Positions 54,869 to 64,000 of a DNA stretch of 64,000 nt are shown here, one piece after another. The notes beneath the pieces are model-generated. The model saw nothing but the letters and a program-made list of their open reading frames with translations, was not told where the DNA came from and searched no databases. A program made the position numbers and the translations under genes. The stretch is taken from contig NZ_CP085135.1 in the NCBI RefSeq assembly GCF_020616515.1, forward strand, positions 3,410,001 to 3,474,000, written 5' to 3'. The DNA is from Mesorhizobium sp. PAMC28654 (GTDB lineage Bacteria; Pseudomonadota; Alphaproteobacteria; Rhizobiales; Rhizobiaceae). The first letter of the stretch is position 1; every line of letters begins with the position of its first letter.

Positions 54869-57424
54869 TTACTCGGCCGCGGCGCGGATGCCCGGCGTGT
54901 CGGGAAAGGTACAGATGACGGTCGTACCCTTGTCCCTGCCGGTCTCGATGCGGACGCTGCCGCCATGCAGTTCGACGAAACTCTTGACGATCGACAGGCC
55001 GAGGCCGGCACCGCGACGACGCCCGCCATTGGTTCGCGGCTCGAAGCGGCGGAACACCGAATCGAGTACGTCCGGCGGCATGCCGGGTCCGTCATCGTGA
55101 ACCGAGAACTCCACGCCTTCGGCAAGCTGGCGGCAAGAGAGCGTGATGGTGCTTGCCTGCGGCGCGTAGTTCACGGCGTTGCTCAGCAGATTGTAGAGGA
55201 TCTGGCGGATGCGGATCTCGTCGCCATGGAATGTCTTCGGTGCAGCGACGGCATCGACCTTGAGCTTGATCGAGTGCTCCTCGAGCCGGTCGGCAACCAG
55301 GTCGGCGGCGGCACTGATGGTCCGGTCGACATGCACTTCGGAAATGTCGAGTTGCATGATGCCGGCATCGACCGTGGCCAGGTCGAGTATGTCGTTGACG
55401 ATGGTCAGCAGGACCGCCGACGATGAACCGACATGTCCGACATATTCGCGCTGCTTCGGGTTCAGCGGCCCGGTCGACGGCAGCGCGAGAAGCTCGGTGA
55501 AGCCGATGATGTTGGTCAGCGGCGAGCGCAATTCGTAGGAGACGTGCTGCACGAACTCGTTCTTGAGCTGGTCGGACTTTTCCAGCGCCTCGTTCCTGTC
55601 CTTCAACGCCCGCTCGACATGGACGCTGTCGGTGACATCGACGAAGGTCATCATCACCTGCCCGTTGGGCAGCGGGATCATGGCGTAGCTCAGTACATTG
55701 CCGTTGTTGAGTTCGGTCTGGCCGTGCCGGTCGCTGCGCTCATCGTCAAAGCCGGTGATCGCGGCAACGAACCCTCCCCAGGGGTTGTCGGCGGCGCGCT
55801 GGTTGCAGAGATCGCGGATCGCGGAGACATGTGCGTTTGGCTTGGCGACGTCGTCGCTCAATCCCCAGAGTGCCGCGAACGCGGGATTCGACAGTCTCAG
55901 CCTTCCGTCCGGACCGAAGACGGCCACGCCCTCGGCGAGGTTGTCGAGCGTTTCGCCCTGCACCCGAACCGCGGTCTGATAACGGCTTTCGAGGTCCATC
56001 TTCTCGGTCAGGTTCTCGAAGACCCAGGTCACGCCGCCCTTGGGCTGCGGATTGGCGACCACGCGGATGGTCTTTCCATCAGGCAGGTGCCACCAATGTT
56101 CCTGCGATTCGACGGCGCGATAGGCGCTGAGCAGGCCTTCCTTCCAGCGACGCCATTCGGGCTGCTCGGCGATCTTGCCTTCGCTGCGCAGCCGGTCGAG
56201 CAGCAGGGCATTGTCGGGCGCGCTGTGCAGAAAGCCGCTGTCGAGACCCCAGAGCTTCTGGAACGCCTGGTTGAAGAAGCGCAGCTTCTCGTCGGTATCG
56301 AAGATCGCAACGGCGGTGTTGAGCTGGTCGAGCGTATCGGCATGGCTTCGCACCGTCCGCTCATATTCGCCGCGAATGGTTTCAATGGCGCTGGTGTCGT
56401 AGGCCAGCCCGGCCGAACCGTCGGAAGCAGCGAAATCGGTCACGGCGAACATGCGGCGGTCGCCGCCGATCACGGTGGACAGCGTCTGTTCGAAGATCGG
56501 ACGCGAATTGTGCTGGGCAGCGATGGCCTCGCGCGCCTGGCCGCCGAAGAACTCCTTCGCATCGCGAACAGCGGCTTCAGGGTTTTCCGCTTCGACCGCC
56601 TCGGCGTAGGCGCGGTTGACCCATTTCAACCGTCCATCCGAGGTACGCAGCCATGACGGCATCTTCAATGCATCAAGCAGACCGATGATGGTCTCGTAGT
56701 CGGCAGCGAGCCGCTGGTTCTCGATTTTCAGCCTGGCCTGGCTGCGCTGCGTCTCGGAAAGCGAGACGAAACGCACCAGCACATGCGCGGCGCTCTTGCG
56801 CCCATGCACTTCGAGCGGTGCGCCCGCCTGCGATTCGATGACGAGATCAAACGACTTCGCCTTCTCCCGCAACGCCGCAACGGCATGCTCAAGCGCAGCC
56901 GCGGAGCGCGGCATCAGCCAACGACCAAAGGCGAGGAAAGCGGCCCGATCCTCCGGCGCGCCGCTCTCGACCGGCAAAGTGCCGACGAGTTCGGGCTTCT
57001 TGTTTTCCGCGGCCCAGACCACCACGCGCTGGTCGCGCATGTTGAGCAGCGCCTCGGAGCGCCGCAGGGCGGCGTTGACATCGGCGACGCGGGTCCGGAG
57101 CTCGACATTCTCCGCCGAGGTGCGTGCCCGTTCGCGGATGAGGACGATGGCCGACAGGAGCGCTGCCCCCATCACGCCAGCGAACATGGCGAGCTGCATC
57201 ACCTCGACGGTGTTGAAGGAAGGTCCAGCCTGTATGGCACCGGTGGCTTGCGCATACGCGACCGCGCCAAGAAGCGGGCTGGCGAGCGCGGAAGTGGCAA
57301 GAAACATGCTTGCGCGGGCGCGCCATGGAAGCTTCCCGCCGGTCATGGCGGAGCTGATGGTCCTCGAATCGTCGTGGCCGCCGGAAACGGCCCGTCCCGC
57401 CTTGTGCGGGTGTTGCCCCGGCAT
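54869..57424 (-). CDS. PAS-domain sensor histidine kinase
   Basis: 851 residues from ATG 57424 (GGAGAGGACC upstream). Two N-terminal membrane segments (about residues 39-58 and 75-97) flank a short periplasmic loop. Several PAS-like domains follow (LDALKMPSWLRTSDGRLKWVN; LNTAVAIFDTDEKLRFFN; LAEGVAVFGPDGRLRLSN). The transmitter has the H-box FVQHVSYELRSPL with phosphoacceptor His, N-box YNLLSNAVNYA, DDGPGM, FRRFEP and GAGLGLSIVKS. Membrane-bound; signal and partner regulator unknown. It lies just upstream of the tsaE-amgK fusion with an 8-bp gap. Confidence 0.92.
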   Translation of the reverse strand: MPGQHPHKAGRAVSGGHDDSRTISSAMTGGKLPWRARASMFLATSALASPLLGAVAYAQATGAIQAGPSFNTVEVMQLAMFAGVMGAALLSAIVLIRERARTSAENVELRTRVADVNAALRRSEALLNMRDQRVVVWAAENKKPELVGTLPVESGAPEDRAAFLAFGRWLMPRSAAALEHAVAALREKAKSFDLVIESQAGAPLEVHGRKSAAHVLVRFVSLSETQRSQARLKIENQRLAADYETIIGLLDALKMPSWLRTSDGRLKWVNRAYAEAVEAENPEAAVRDAKEFFGGQAREAIAAQHNSRPIFEQTLSTVIGGDRRMFAVTDFAASDGSAGLAYDTSAIETIRGEYERTVRSHADTLDQLNTAVAIFDTDEKLRFFNQAFQKLWGLDSGFLHSAPDNALLLDRLRSEGKIAEQPEWRRWKEGLLSAYRAVESQEHWWHLPDGKTIRVVANPQPKGGVTWVFENLTEKMDLESRYQTAVRVQGETLDNLAEGVAVFGPDGRLRLSNPAFAALWGLSDDVAKPNAHVSAIRDLCNQRAADNPWGGFVAAITGFDDERSDRHGQTELNNGNVLSYAMIPLPNGQVMMTFVDVTDSVHVERALKDRNEALEKSDQLKNEFVQHVSYELRSPLTNIIGFTELLALPSTGPLNPKQREYVGHVGSSSAVLLTIVNDILDLATVDAGIMQLDISEVHVDRTISAAADLVADRLEEHSIKLKVDAVAAPKTFHGDEIRIRQILYNLLSNAVNYAPQASTITLSCRQLAEGVEFSVHDDGPGMPPDVLDSVFRRFEPRTNGGRRRGAGLGLSIVKSFVELHGGSVRIETGRDKGTTVICTFPDTPGIRAAAE

Positions 57425-57567
57425 GTCTTGGTCCTCTCCGCCGCCTGAATGCAAGACCGCCCTGAAGCGCGCCCCTCTGTGCCCTCTTCAGGTTGGAAGC
57501 GTCGCGAATCACCTGACAATAACCCCTCGCCGAATCGCCGTGAAGGCGCATCCCGCGCAAAAATAAA

Positions 57568-57593
57568 GCCGGGCGAAATGTCAATCGCCCGGC
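57568..57593 (-). terminator. Rho-independent terminator after ahcY
   Basis: Minus-strand stem GCCGGGCGA / TCGCCCGGC followed by TTTATTTTTG, 30 bp after the ahcY stop. Confidence 0.85.
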
Positions 57594-57623
57594 GTCAATA
57601 TCTGGTAGTAAATTCAGCTTTGG

Positions 57624-59024
57624 TTAATAGCGGTAGTGTTCCGGCTTGAACGGGCCCTGCTGGGTGACGCCGATATAGGCAGCCTGTTCCGTGGAGAGTT
57701 CGGTCAGGCGGGCACCGAGCTTGTCGAGATGCAGGCGCGCGACCTTTTCGTCGAGATGCTTGGGCAGGACATAGACCTGGTTCTGGTACTGGCCAGGCTT
57801 GGTGAACAGCTCGATCTGGGCCAGCACCTGGTTGGTGAAGGATGCCGACATGACGAAGCTCGGATGGCCCGTGGCGTTGCCGAGATTGAGCAGGCGGCCT
57901 TCCGACAGCAGGATCATGCGCTTGCCGTCAGGGAAGGTGATCATGTCGACCTGCGGCTTGACGTTGGTCCACTTCAGGTTGCGCAGCGCCGCGACCTGGA
58001 TCTCGTTGTCGAAGTGGCCGATATTGCCGACGATCACCATGTCCTTCATCTGGCGCATGTGATCGAGGGTGATGACGTCCTTGTTGCCGGTGGTGGTGAT
58101 GACGATGTCCGCGGTCGGGGCGGCATCTTCCAGCGTGACGACTTCGAAACCGTCCATCGCCGCCTGCAGGGCGCAGATCGGATCGACTTCGGTGACCTTG
58201 ACGCGGGCGCCGGCGCCCTTGAGCGAGGCCGACGAGCCCTTGCCGACGTCGCCATAGCCGCAGACGACCGCGACCTTGCCGGCCATCATCGTGTCGGTGC
58301 CGCGACGAATGCCGTCGACCAGCGATTCCTTGCAGCCGTACTTGTTGTCGAACTTCGACTTGGTGACCGAGTCGTTGACGTTGATGGCCGGGAAGGGCAG
58401 CAGGCCCTTCTTGTGCAGCTGGTACAGCCGGTTGACGCCGGTCGTGGTCTCCTCGGTGACGCCGCGGATGGCCTCCTTCTGCTTGGTGAAGAAGCCGGGC
58501 GAAGCCTTCATGCGCTTCTTGATCTGCGCGAACAGGATTTCCTCTTCCTCGCTGCCCGGGTTGGACAACACGTCCTCGCCAGCCTCGGCGCGGGCGCCGA
58601 TCAGGATGTACATGGTGGCGTCGCCGCCATCATCGAGGATCATGTTGGAGGTGCCGCCGTCGGCCCACTGGAAGATACGGTCGGTGTAGATCCAATAGTC
58701 CTCGAGCGTCTCGCCCTTGATGGCGAATACCGGGATACCGGCCTCGGCGATTGCCGCCGCCGCGTGATCCTGGGTGGAGAAGATGTTGCAGGAGGCCCAG
58801 CGGACATCGGCGCCAAGCGCCTTCAGCGTTTCGATCAGCACCGCCGTCTGGATGGTCATGTGCAGCGAGCCGGTGATGCGCGCGCCCTTGAGCGGCTGCT
58901 TGTCGCCGAATTCCTCGCGGCAGGCCATCAGGCCCGGCATTTCGGTTTCGGCAATCTCGATTTCCTTGCGGCCCCAGCCGGCAAGCGAAATGTCGGCGAC
59001 CACATAGTCCTTGCTACCCGTCAT
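57624..59024 (-). CDS. ahcY: Adenosylhomocysteinase
   Basis: 466 residues, the long bacterial form. NAD+-binding site [18 protein letters not shown]; substrate residues in [32 protein letters not shown] (Lys and Asp of the active site) and [13 protein letters not shown]-terminal KPEHYRY closes the partner site. Splits S-adenosylhomocysteine to adenosine and homocysteine, clearing the methylation by-product. A palindromic operator-like site lies 105-130 bp upstream (59130). Confidence 0.98.
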   Translation of the reverse strand: MTGSKDYVVADISLAGWGRKEIEIAETEMPGLMACREEFGDKQPLKGARITGSLHMTIQTAVLIETLKALGADVRWASCNIFSTQDHAAAAIAEAGIPVFAIKGETLEDYWIYTDRIFQWADGGTSNMILDDGGDATMYILIGARAEAGEDVLSNPGSEEEEILFAQIKKRMKASPGFFTKQKEAIRGVTEETTTGVNRLYQLHKKGLLPFPAINVNDSVTKSKFDNKYGCKESLVDGIRRGTDTMMAGKVAVVCGYGDVGKGSSASLKGAGARVKVTEVDPICALQAAMDGFEVVTLEDAAPTADIVITTTGNKDVITLDHMRQMKDMVIVGNIGHFDNEIQVAALRNLKWTNVKPQVDMITFPDGKRMILLSEGRLLNLGNATGHPSFVMSASFTNQVLAQIELFTKPGQYQNQVYVLPKHLDEKVARLHLDKLGARLTELSTEQAAYIGVTQQGPFKPEHYRY

Positions 59025-59129
59025 GGCAGTGCTCCGATGCGAATTGGTTGCGGGCGCGCCCAGCCCAAGAGGCCTGTTGAAGGGCGCGAATTGCCGGCCT
59101 GACTAGCAGATCATGGCTCGGGCGACAAT

Positions 59130-59153
59130 GGGATATAAAGAAATCTTTATCCC
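59130..59153. promoter_or_regulatory. Palindrome ATATAAAGAAATCTTTAT upstream of ahcY
   Basis: Near-perfect dyad (ATAAAGA-AA-TCTTTAT with flanking GGG/CCC) in the 166-bp space between the HPr gene and ahcY. It matches in form the type of operator described for SAH-responsive regulation (SahR) in proteobacteria; that link is from memory of the motif style and needs testing. Confidence 0.5.
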
Positions 59154-59155
59154 TG

Positions 59156-59174
59156 CATGTCCCCTGGACATGCT
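59156..59174. terminator. Hairpin GCATGTCC-CCT-GGACATGC after the HPr gene
   Basis: 8-bp perfect stem 17 bp beyond the HPr stop; no T-run. May be a 3'-end stabiliser. Confidence 0.4.
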
Positions 59175-59190
59175 TCGGCGATGTAGGAGA

Positions 59191-59487
59191 TCAGCACTCT
59201 TCGCCGAAGCGGGAGGCAACCAACTGCTCCAACGCGTCGATGACCTGCAGCGCTTCCGGTCCGCTGGCGGTGACGCGGATCGAGTAGCCAGGGCTCGCCG
59301 CCAGCATCATCAGCCCCATGATCGAGGTGCCGCCGACCTTGACGCCATCCTTCTCGACATGGACCGAGGCGTTGAAGCCACTGGCAAGCTGAACGAACTT
59401 CGCCGAGGCGCGTGCATGCAGGCCGCGCTGGTTGACGATCGGAAAGTCCCGGACGATCTGATCCTTTTCCGGGGATAGCGCGTTCAT
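59191..59487 (-). CDS. HPr-family phosphocarrier protein
   Basis: 98 residues with a short N-terminal extension. The phosphorylation site is GLHARASAKFVQL; the Ser-site region is VGGTSIMGLMMLAASPG with Ser present for HprK. In rhizobia it belongs to the incomplete regulatory PTS (EI-Ntr, HPr, EIIA) that passes phosphate to regulatory proteins rather than importing sugar. Start overlaps the EIIA stop by 4 bp. Confidence 0.95.
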   Translation of the reverse strand: MNALSPEKDQIVRDFPIVNQRGLHARASAKFVQLASGFNASVHVEKDGVKVGGTSIMGLMMLAASPGYSIRVTASGPEALQVIDALEQLVASRFGEEC

Positions 59488-59885
59488 TTGCTGCTCAGAA
59501 GCTGGCTGGCCACGTTGATGTATTTACGACCCGCCGCCTGCGCCTCGTCAACGGCGGCCATCATGTTGTCGCCCTTGCGGACCGAGGACAGCTTGATCAG
59601 CATCGGCAGGTTCATGCCGGCGATGACCTCGGTGCGACCGGACTCCATCACTGAAATGGCAAGGTTGGAAGGTGTGCCGCCGAACATGTCGGTCAGCACG
59701 ATGACCCCTGCCCCGGTGTCGACACGGGCCACGGCGTCAACGATGTCGCGGCGACGCTGCTCCATATCGTCGTCGGCACCGATCGCCACGGTCTCGAAAT
59801 TGTCTTGTGGCCCGACGACATGTTCCACGGCATGTCGGAACTCGGTGGCCAGTTGACCGTGCGTTACGAGCACGAGTCCGATCAT
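59484..59885 (-). CDS. PTS EIIA component, mannose family (ManX-like)
   Basis: 133 residues. The active His is in GLVLVTHGQLATEF near the N-terminus; GVIVLTDMFGGTPSNLA is the dimer/active-site loop. No EIIB or EIIC genes are here, so the role is regulatory. Followed by HPr (overlap 4 bp). Confidence 0.95.
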   Translation of the reverse strand: MIGLVLVTHGQLATEFRHAVEHVVGPQDNFETVAIGADDDMEQRRRDIVDAVARVDTGAGVIVLTDMFGGTPSNLAISVMESGRTEVIAGMNLPMLIKLSSVRKGDNMMAAVDEAQAAGRKYINVASQLLSSK

Positions 59886-60049
59886 TCTTTGGTGGCTCCC
59901 GTCATCGCCGCTTCACAGGCGCATTTTATGCTCGCCAGCCATTCCAGGCGGCGGGAGCGCTATCTTGTCGACGCGAGGCGCGTTGACAAGCCCAAAATTG
60001 CGAAGGCGCTGGCCATTTTGACGCATTGCAGCAAGAAATCGAAACCGGA

Positions 60050-60526
60050 TCATAAAAAAGGCGAGATCGACAGCCGCGCCATCACGGCCGGCAGGGCCGT
60101 GGAAACGCTGCGCCGCGCAAGATCAATCCGCGGCACCGGACAGCCGGCGATGGCTTCGCTGACCTCTTGCTGAAATCGTTCCATCTCGGCCTCCCCCACC
60201 AGCCGGATGTGAAGGTCGATGATGCCCGCTGGCTCGAAGGGAAGCGGCCGGGGCCCCAGTCCCGCCACTTCGGCGAGGCCAGCGATCGAGGTGGGCGCCC
60301 GGCATAATAGCCGTCCGGCATGACCGGCGACAAAGAGCTGATCGTCGCCGATGATGCGTGAGAAGAAACCGCGCTGGGAAAGATGATCGACAAGCGCGAG
60401 TGCCAGCGTTGTCTTGCCCGAACCGGATGGCCCGGTGATGAGGATACCGCGCTCGCCGATCAGGATCGCCGTCGCGTGGATATTTTCGAGCTGCGTGTCT
60501 TCGGGCAGTGTGACTGGCTCAGGCAT
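60050..60526 (-). CDS. hprK: HPr kinase/phosphorylase, short rhizobial form
   Basis: 158 residues, only the catalytic domain: P-loop TGPSGSGKTTLALAL, IGDDQLFV, and LHIRLVGEAEMERF, as in the signature around the Walker B/K3 loop. Lacks the N-terminal domain of Gram-positive HprK, as usual in alphaproteobacteria. Phosphorylates the Ser of HPr. The coding end is followed by a gap of 164 bp before EIIA. Confidence 0.94.
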   Translation of the reverse strand: MPEPVTLPEDTQLENIHATAILIGERGILITGPSGSGKTTLALALVDHLSQRGFFSRIIGDDQLFVAGHAGRLLCRAPTSIAGLAEVAGLGPRPLPFEPAGIIDLHIRLVGEAEMERFQQEVSEAIAGCPVPRIDLARRSVSTALPAVMARLSISPFL

Positions 60527-60576
60527 TCGGGATCATGGCTTTTGATACCCACTTTCCCGGATCATGGTTTTTGGTT

Positions 60577-60627
60577 GAAGCATGATCTCGTCCGAAAACC
60601 GGTTCCCACTTTTCGGGATCATGCTTC
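60577..60627. repeat. Short palindromic repeat (type A) reaching into the chvG stop
   Basis: Arms GAAGCATGATC / GATCATGCTTC, inner CCGAAAA / TTTTCGG, core CCGGTTCCCAC. The last chvG codons (Glu-Ala-stop, GAAGCATGA) are part of one arm. A further CCCGGATCATG piece is nearby (60556-60566). Confidence 0.75.
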
Positions 60628-62403
60628 GGCCGGCAGGGTGACCACGAAACGCGCGCCCTTGATCTCACCCGGCTTGGTGCCCGGAATGTTCTCGGCGGTC
60701 AGCGTGCCGCCATGGGCCTCGACGATCTGCCGGCTGATCGACAGGCCAAGGCCCGAGTTCTGACCGAAGGCCTCGCCGGCAGGCCGGTCCGTGTAGAATC
60801 GCTCGAATATGCGATCGATGTTGTCGGCGCGGATACCGGGTCCATTGTCGTCGATGGTGACGATGTTGAACTTGCCGGCGCGCGCCAGCGACATGATGAT
60901 ATGGCCGCGCTCATCGGGAACGAAGGAACGGGCATTCTCGATCAGGTTGGTGATCACCTGGCCGATGCGCAGGTCGTGGCCGACGACGAAATAGCCTTTG
61001 ACACCCTGCGGCAGCTTGGCGACCCTGAGCTCGATCTCGACGGCCTTCTTGTTGCGCGTCGCCTCACGCGAAACGGCGACGAGATCGGTGATGAATTTCT
61101 TCAGGTCGACCGTGCCAGCGTCTTCACGCGCGAGTTCCGCGTCGAGGCGGGAGGCATCGGAGATGTCGGTGATGAGGCGGTCCAGGCGCCTGACATCATG
61201 CTGGATGATCTCCATCAGCCGGCTTCGCGAATGGTCGTTCTTGGCCAGCGGCAAGGTTTCAACCGCGCTGCGCAGCGATGTCAGCGGGTTCTTGAGCTCA
61301 TGCGAGACATCGGCAGCGAAGCTTTCGATCGCCTCGATGCGGGCGTAGAGTGCATTGGTCATGTCGCGCACGGCAATCGACAGATTGCCGATCTCGTCCT
61401 GCCGGTCGGAGAAATCCGGGATTTCCTCGCGGCTCTTGACGCCGCGCCGCACCCGCACCGCCGCCGCCGACAGGCGGCGCAGCGGGTTGGCGATGGTGGA
61501 TGCCAGCAGCATCGACAAGATAGCCGTGACAAGGGCGGCGATGCCGAAGACACGCAGGATCGCCTTGCGCTCGGCGGCGACGATCTTGTCGATGTCGCCG
61601 CCTTCGGTCGACAGCATCAGCACGCCGAGGACGGCGCGGAAGCGCTGGATCGGCACGGCCACCGAAACGATCTGCTCGCCCTGCTCGCTGACGCGCACGA
61701 TGGTCGACGGGCTGCCGGTCAGTGCCTTGACCACCTCCGGGAACGCCGCGCCGTTGCCGCCCGGCTGCTCGTGATAGATGGGCAGTTCGGTGTTGCGGAA
61801 GAAATCGAAGATGAATTTCTGGATGCGCTCGACCAGATCGGGCTGCTCCTCGTCGACCGGCGGCAGGTCGTAGCGAAGGATCTGGCCACGCGAATAGAGA
61901 TGGCGGGAATCAAGCAGCAGATTGGCGTCACGGTCGTAGATGCGGGCACGCGTGCGCGTCGGCGAGATCAGCCTTCTCAGCACCGGCGCCACCCGCTCCG
62001 GATTGATCGGGAAATCCAGATTGTCGAGCTGATCGGAGCCAGGACCAAGGCTCTCGCCGGCCTGCAGCTCAAGCAGTTTTTCCGGATCGATGCTGATCGA
62101 ATCCGTCTCGACCGTCGCCGACGCGGCGATGGCGCCGGCAATAATCTCGCCCTGCGTCATCAGGCTTTCGACGCGGGCGTCGATCAGCCCGTCACGAAAT
62201 GTGTTGAGGTAGAGAATGCCGATGACCAGGACGGCGAGACCGGCAAGGTTGAGGAAGAGGATGCGCCGCGTCAGGCTCGAAAAAATATGATGGCCGAGGA
62301 AGCGACGCATCGGCACCGTAAGTTTCGACACGAATGACGGCATGATGCGCGACGGCCGCCTGGCAGCGCCCGCCGGTCTTGTTCGCTGTGCCTCCACTGC
62401 CAT
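60619..62403 (-). CDS. chvG: ChvG/ExoS-type sensor histidine kinase
   Basis: 594 residues. Membrane segment near residues 45-65, periplasmic sensor region (LSDxI, GESLGPGSDQLDNLDFPINPERV, FPEVVKALTGSPSTIVRV), second segment near FGIAALVTAILSMLLASTIANPLRRL, HAMP, then H-box FAADVSHELKNPLTSLRSA, N-box LIENARSF, DDNGPGIRADN, FERFYTDR and GLGLSISRQIVEAHGG. Partner is ChvI upstream on the same strand. In rhizobia the pair controls exopolysaccharide, acid response and host infection. Stop codon lies in a repeat. Confidence 0.96.
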   Translation of the reverse strand: MAVEAQRTRPAGAARRPSRIMPSFVSKLTVPMRRFLGHHIFSSLTRRILFLNLAGLAVLVIGILYLNTFRDGLIDARVESLMTQGEIIAGAIAASATVETDSISIDPEKLLELQAGESLGPGSDQLDNLDFPINPERVAPVLRRLISPTRTRARIYDRDANLLLDSRHLYSRGQILRYDLPPVDEEQPDLVERIQKFIFDFFRNTELPIYHEQPGGNGAAFPEVVKALTGSPSTIVRVSEQGEQIVSVAVPIQRFRAVLGVLMLSTEGGDIDKIVAAERKAILRVFGIAALVTAILSMLLASTIANPLRRLSAAAVRVRRGVKSREEIPDFSDRQDEIGNLSIAVRDMTNALYARIEAIESFAADVSHELKNPLTSLRSAVETLPLAKNDHSRSRLMEIIQHDVRRLDRLITDISDASRLDAELAREDAGTVDLKKFITDLVAVSREATRNKKAVEIELRVAKLPQGVKGYFVVGHDLRIGQVITNLIENARSFVPDERGHIIMSLARAGKFNIVTIDDNGPGIRADNIDRIFERFYTDRPAGEAFGQNSGLGLSISRQIVEAHGGTLTAENIPGTKPGEIKGARFVVTLPAEA

Positions 62404-62464
62404 CGAATAGCAGGCCCTGCCTAATCTCTATTTCGATGCATATCGTCGTGCGGCATGCACCAAC

Positions 62465-63166
62465 TCATGCTTCGCGGAACCGGTATCCGACTCCGTAAAG
62501 GGTTTCGATCATCTCGAAGTCGTCATCGACGGCCTTGAACTTCTTGCGCAGCCGCTTGATGTGGCTGTCGATGGTGCGGTCATCGACATAGACCTGCTCA
62601 TCATAAGCCGAATCCATCAGCGCATCACGGCTTTTTACGACACCGGGACGCTGCGCCAGCGAATGCAGGATCAGGAATTCGGTGACGGTGAGCGTCACCG
62701 GCTCACCTTTCCAGGTGCAGGTGTGACGCTCCTGGTCCATGACAAGCTGGCCACGCTCGAGCGAACGCGCCTGCTGGCTGGGCGCCTTGGCCGCAGCCTC
62801 GCGAGCACTGGCACGGCGCAGCACGGCGCGCACCCGCTCGACCAGGAGACGCTGCGAAAAGGGTTTGCGGATAAAATCGTCGGCACCCATCTTGAGGCCG
62901 AAAAGCTCGTCGATCTCATCATCCTTGGAAGTCAGGAAGATCACCGGCAGGTCGGATTTCTGGCGCATCCGGCGCAGCAATTCCATGCCGTCCATGCGCG
63001 GCATCTTAATGTCGAGGATGGCGAGATTCGGCGGGCGCGCGGCCAGCCCCTCCAGCGCCGACGCACCATCCGTGTAGGTTTCGACGCGATAGCCCTCGGA
63101 TTCGAGAGCGATCGACACCGACGTCAGAATGTTGCGGTCGTCATCGACAAGCGCGATTGTTGCCAT
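62465..63166 (-). CDS. chvI: ChvI-type response regulator (OmpR family)
   Basis: 233 residues from ATG 63166 (GGGAG upstream); an ATG at 63184 would add six. Receiver domain: [10 protein letters not shown] (acid pocket), [15 protein letters not shown] with phosphorylatable Asp, FLTSKDDE, and KPF. DNA-binding winged helix with [53 protein letters not shown]. Partner of ChvG downstream; divergent from pckA, whose promoter space of 342 bp is shared. Confidence 0.96.
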   Translation of the reverse strand: MATIALVDDDRNILTSVSIALESEGYRVETYTDGASALEGLAARPPNLAILDIKMPRMDGMELLRRMRQKSDLPVIFLTSKDDEIDELFGLKMGADDFIRKPFSQRLLVERVRAVLRRASAREAAAKAPSQQARSLERGQLVMDQERHTCTWKGEPVTLTVTEFLILHSLAQRPGVVKSRDALMDSAYDEQVYVDDRTIDSHIKRLRKKFKAVDDDFEMIETLYGVGYRFREA

Positions 63167-63508
63167 TTCAAGCGGCTCCCTCATGAGCTGTCCCTTCTTT
63201 CGTCGAGAAGGGGCTTTTGCAGGACAAATTAGGTACAAAATGTGGCATAGGCTTCAGCCGCTGTCACGAACGGCATGATGGCGACCACAAACGTACCTCG
63301 ACATGGATTGGACGAATAAACGCCGCCAATCCTTTGGGCAACCACCGGACTTTTTGCACATATAAACGATTTAAACAACTTTCAAATTTTTTAAATCGAT
63401 TAATGATTTGATATCATTCGGCTTTTCTGGTTCTGACCCTTCCAGCCCCGCGGCGGGCTGCCGGGAATTCACCGGCCACGATGCGGCAAATCGAAGAAGG
63501 GACACTTG
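63167..63508. other. Divergent chvI / pckA control region
   Basis: 342 bp, strongly A+T-rich at 63340-63420 against a GC-rich background. Contains the inverted repeats AAATC-N7-GATTT (63393-63409) and AATGAT-N5-ATCATT (63403-63419). The region should hold promoters for both genes; no clear gene or RNA is seen. Confidence 0.5.
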
Positions 63509-64000
63509 ATGTCGGAAGCCGGCAAACGCAATTTAGCCTGCGCGATCGATCGGATCGGCCTGAAAACCACAGGCGTCGTGCGCTATAATTTCGGCGCGGC
63601 CGCGCTTTACGAGGAAGCGATCCGGCGCAACGAGGCCCGGCTGACCGCGCAGGGCGCGCTGATGGCCGAAACCGGCCAGCACACCGGCCGCTCGCCGAAG
63701 GACAAGTTTGTCGTGCGCGATGAGGCCACCGGCCCGCATGTGTGGTGGGACAACAACAAGTCGATTTCGCCGGCCCAGTTCGAAACGCTGCTCGCCGATT
63801 TTCGCGCCCACGCGGCGGACAAGGACCTCTATGTGCAGGATCTGGTCGGCGGCGCCGACGCGGAGCTGAAGCTGACGACAAGGGTCGTCACCGAACTGGC
63901 CTGGCATTCCCTGTTCATCCGCAATCTGCTGATCCGCCCGGAGGCCGCCGAGCTCGAGCATTTCGTGCCGGAGATGACGATCATCGACCTGCCGTCGTTC
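63509..64000 (+). CDS. pckA: Phosphoenolpyruvate carboxykinase (ATP), 5' part (cut by window edge)
   Basis: The first 164 residues; the rest lies beyond the window. Begins [19 protein letters not shown] and contains the family blocks [23 protein letters not shown] and [21 protein letters not shown], and [11 protein letters not shown]. Makes phosphoenolpyruvate from oxaloacetate in gluconeogenesis. Start chosen at ATG 63509, 7 bp after AAGGG. Rhizobial pckA is classically beside chvI, as here. Confidence 0.96.
   Translation, partial: MSEAGKRNLACAIDRIGLKTTGVVRYNFGAAALYEEAIRRNEARLTAQGALMAETGQHTGRSPKDKFVVRDEATGPHVWWDNNKSISPAQFETLLADFRAHAADKDLYVQDLVGGADAELKLTTRVVTELAWHSLFIRNLLIRPEAAELEHFVPEMTIIDLPSF

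Noticed and set aside
60712..62337. A 541-codon plus-strand frame opposite chvG
   Set aside because: Mirror of chvG codon pattern; ChvG is unmistakable.

Overview
The window looks like a chromosomal segment of an alphaproteobacterium of the order Rhizobiales, most probably Mesorhizobium. It is GC-rich and almost fully coding. Several blocks have the typical rhizobial order: pckA | chvI-chvG-hprK-EIIA-HPr-ahcY, trpF-trpB-trpA-accD-folC, and infC / rpmI-rplT / pheS-pheT. No tRNA, rRNA or CRISPR was seen. Most genes are housekeeping or catabolic. Two genes are visibly damaged and one remnant is present.

Layout. 1-8.4 kb: 5' part of a phosphofructokinase gene cut by the window edge, an L,D-transpeptidase, an exporter, a TPR protein, xylB and xylA for D-xylose use, and an acetyltransferase. 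8.4-16.3 kb: an AraC/GlxA-type regulator divergent from a tight six-gene operon. The operon encodes BKACE, an HD-domain protein, an L-carnitine-type dehydrogenase, an acyl-CoA dehydrogenase, an NDP-forming acyl-CoA synthetase and an enoyl-CoA hydratase. It reads as a gamma-butyrobetaine/carnitine catabolic pathway. The HD protein has the complete ligand pattern of the PhnZ/TmpB/MIOX mixed-valent diiron oxygenases and is the best candidate here for undescribed chemistry. 16.3-29.4 kb: an accessory stretch with a lipase-type hydrolase, a decayed histidine kinase, a low-complexity lipoprotein, a dapA paralogue, small hypothetical genes, an FAD dehydrogenase, a Gfo/Idh/MocA oxidoreductase, yceI, a cytochrome b561 gene cut by an IS3-family element, and a LysR / aldo-keto reductase pair.

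29.5-35.8 kb: the translation block infC, ICMT-like methyltransferase, rpmI, rplT, pheS, GFA-family gene and pheT. infC appears to start with AUU. 36-39.7 kb: hydrolase, BenE-type permease, DUF2852 protein, metallopeptidase. 39.7-45 kb: trpFBA, accD, folC. 45-57.4 kb (minus strand): cupin, trxA, addA, frameshifted addB, murU, a tsaE-amgK fusion and a PAS histidine kinase. 57.6-64 kb: ahcY, regulatory PTS genes, chvG-chvI, and divergent pckA running off the end.

Two families of palindromic intergenic repeats recur. Short ones of about 45-50 bp occur at least nine times. Longer ones of about 160 bp, with inverted ends, occur three times. Several sit directly against stop codons.
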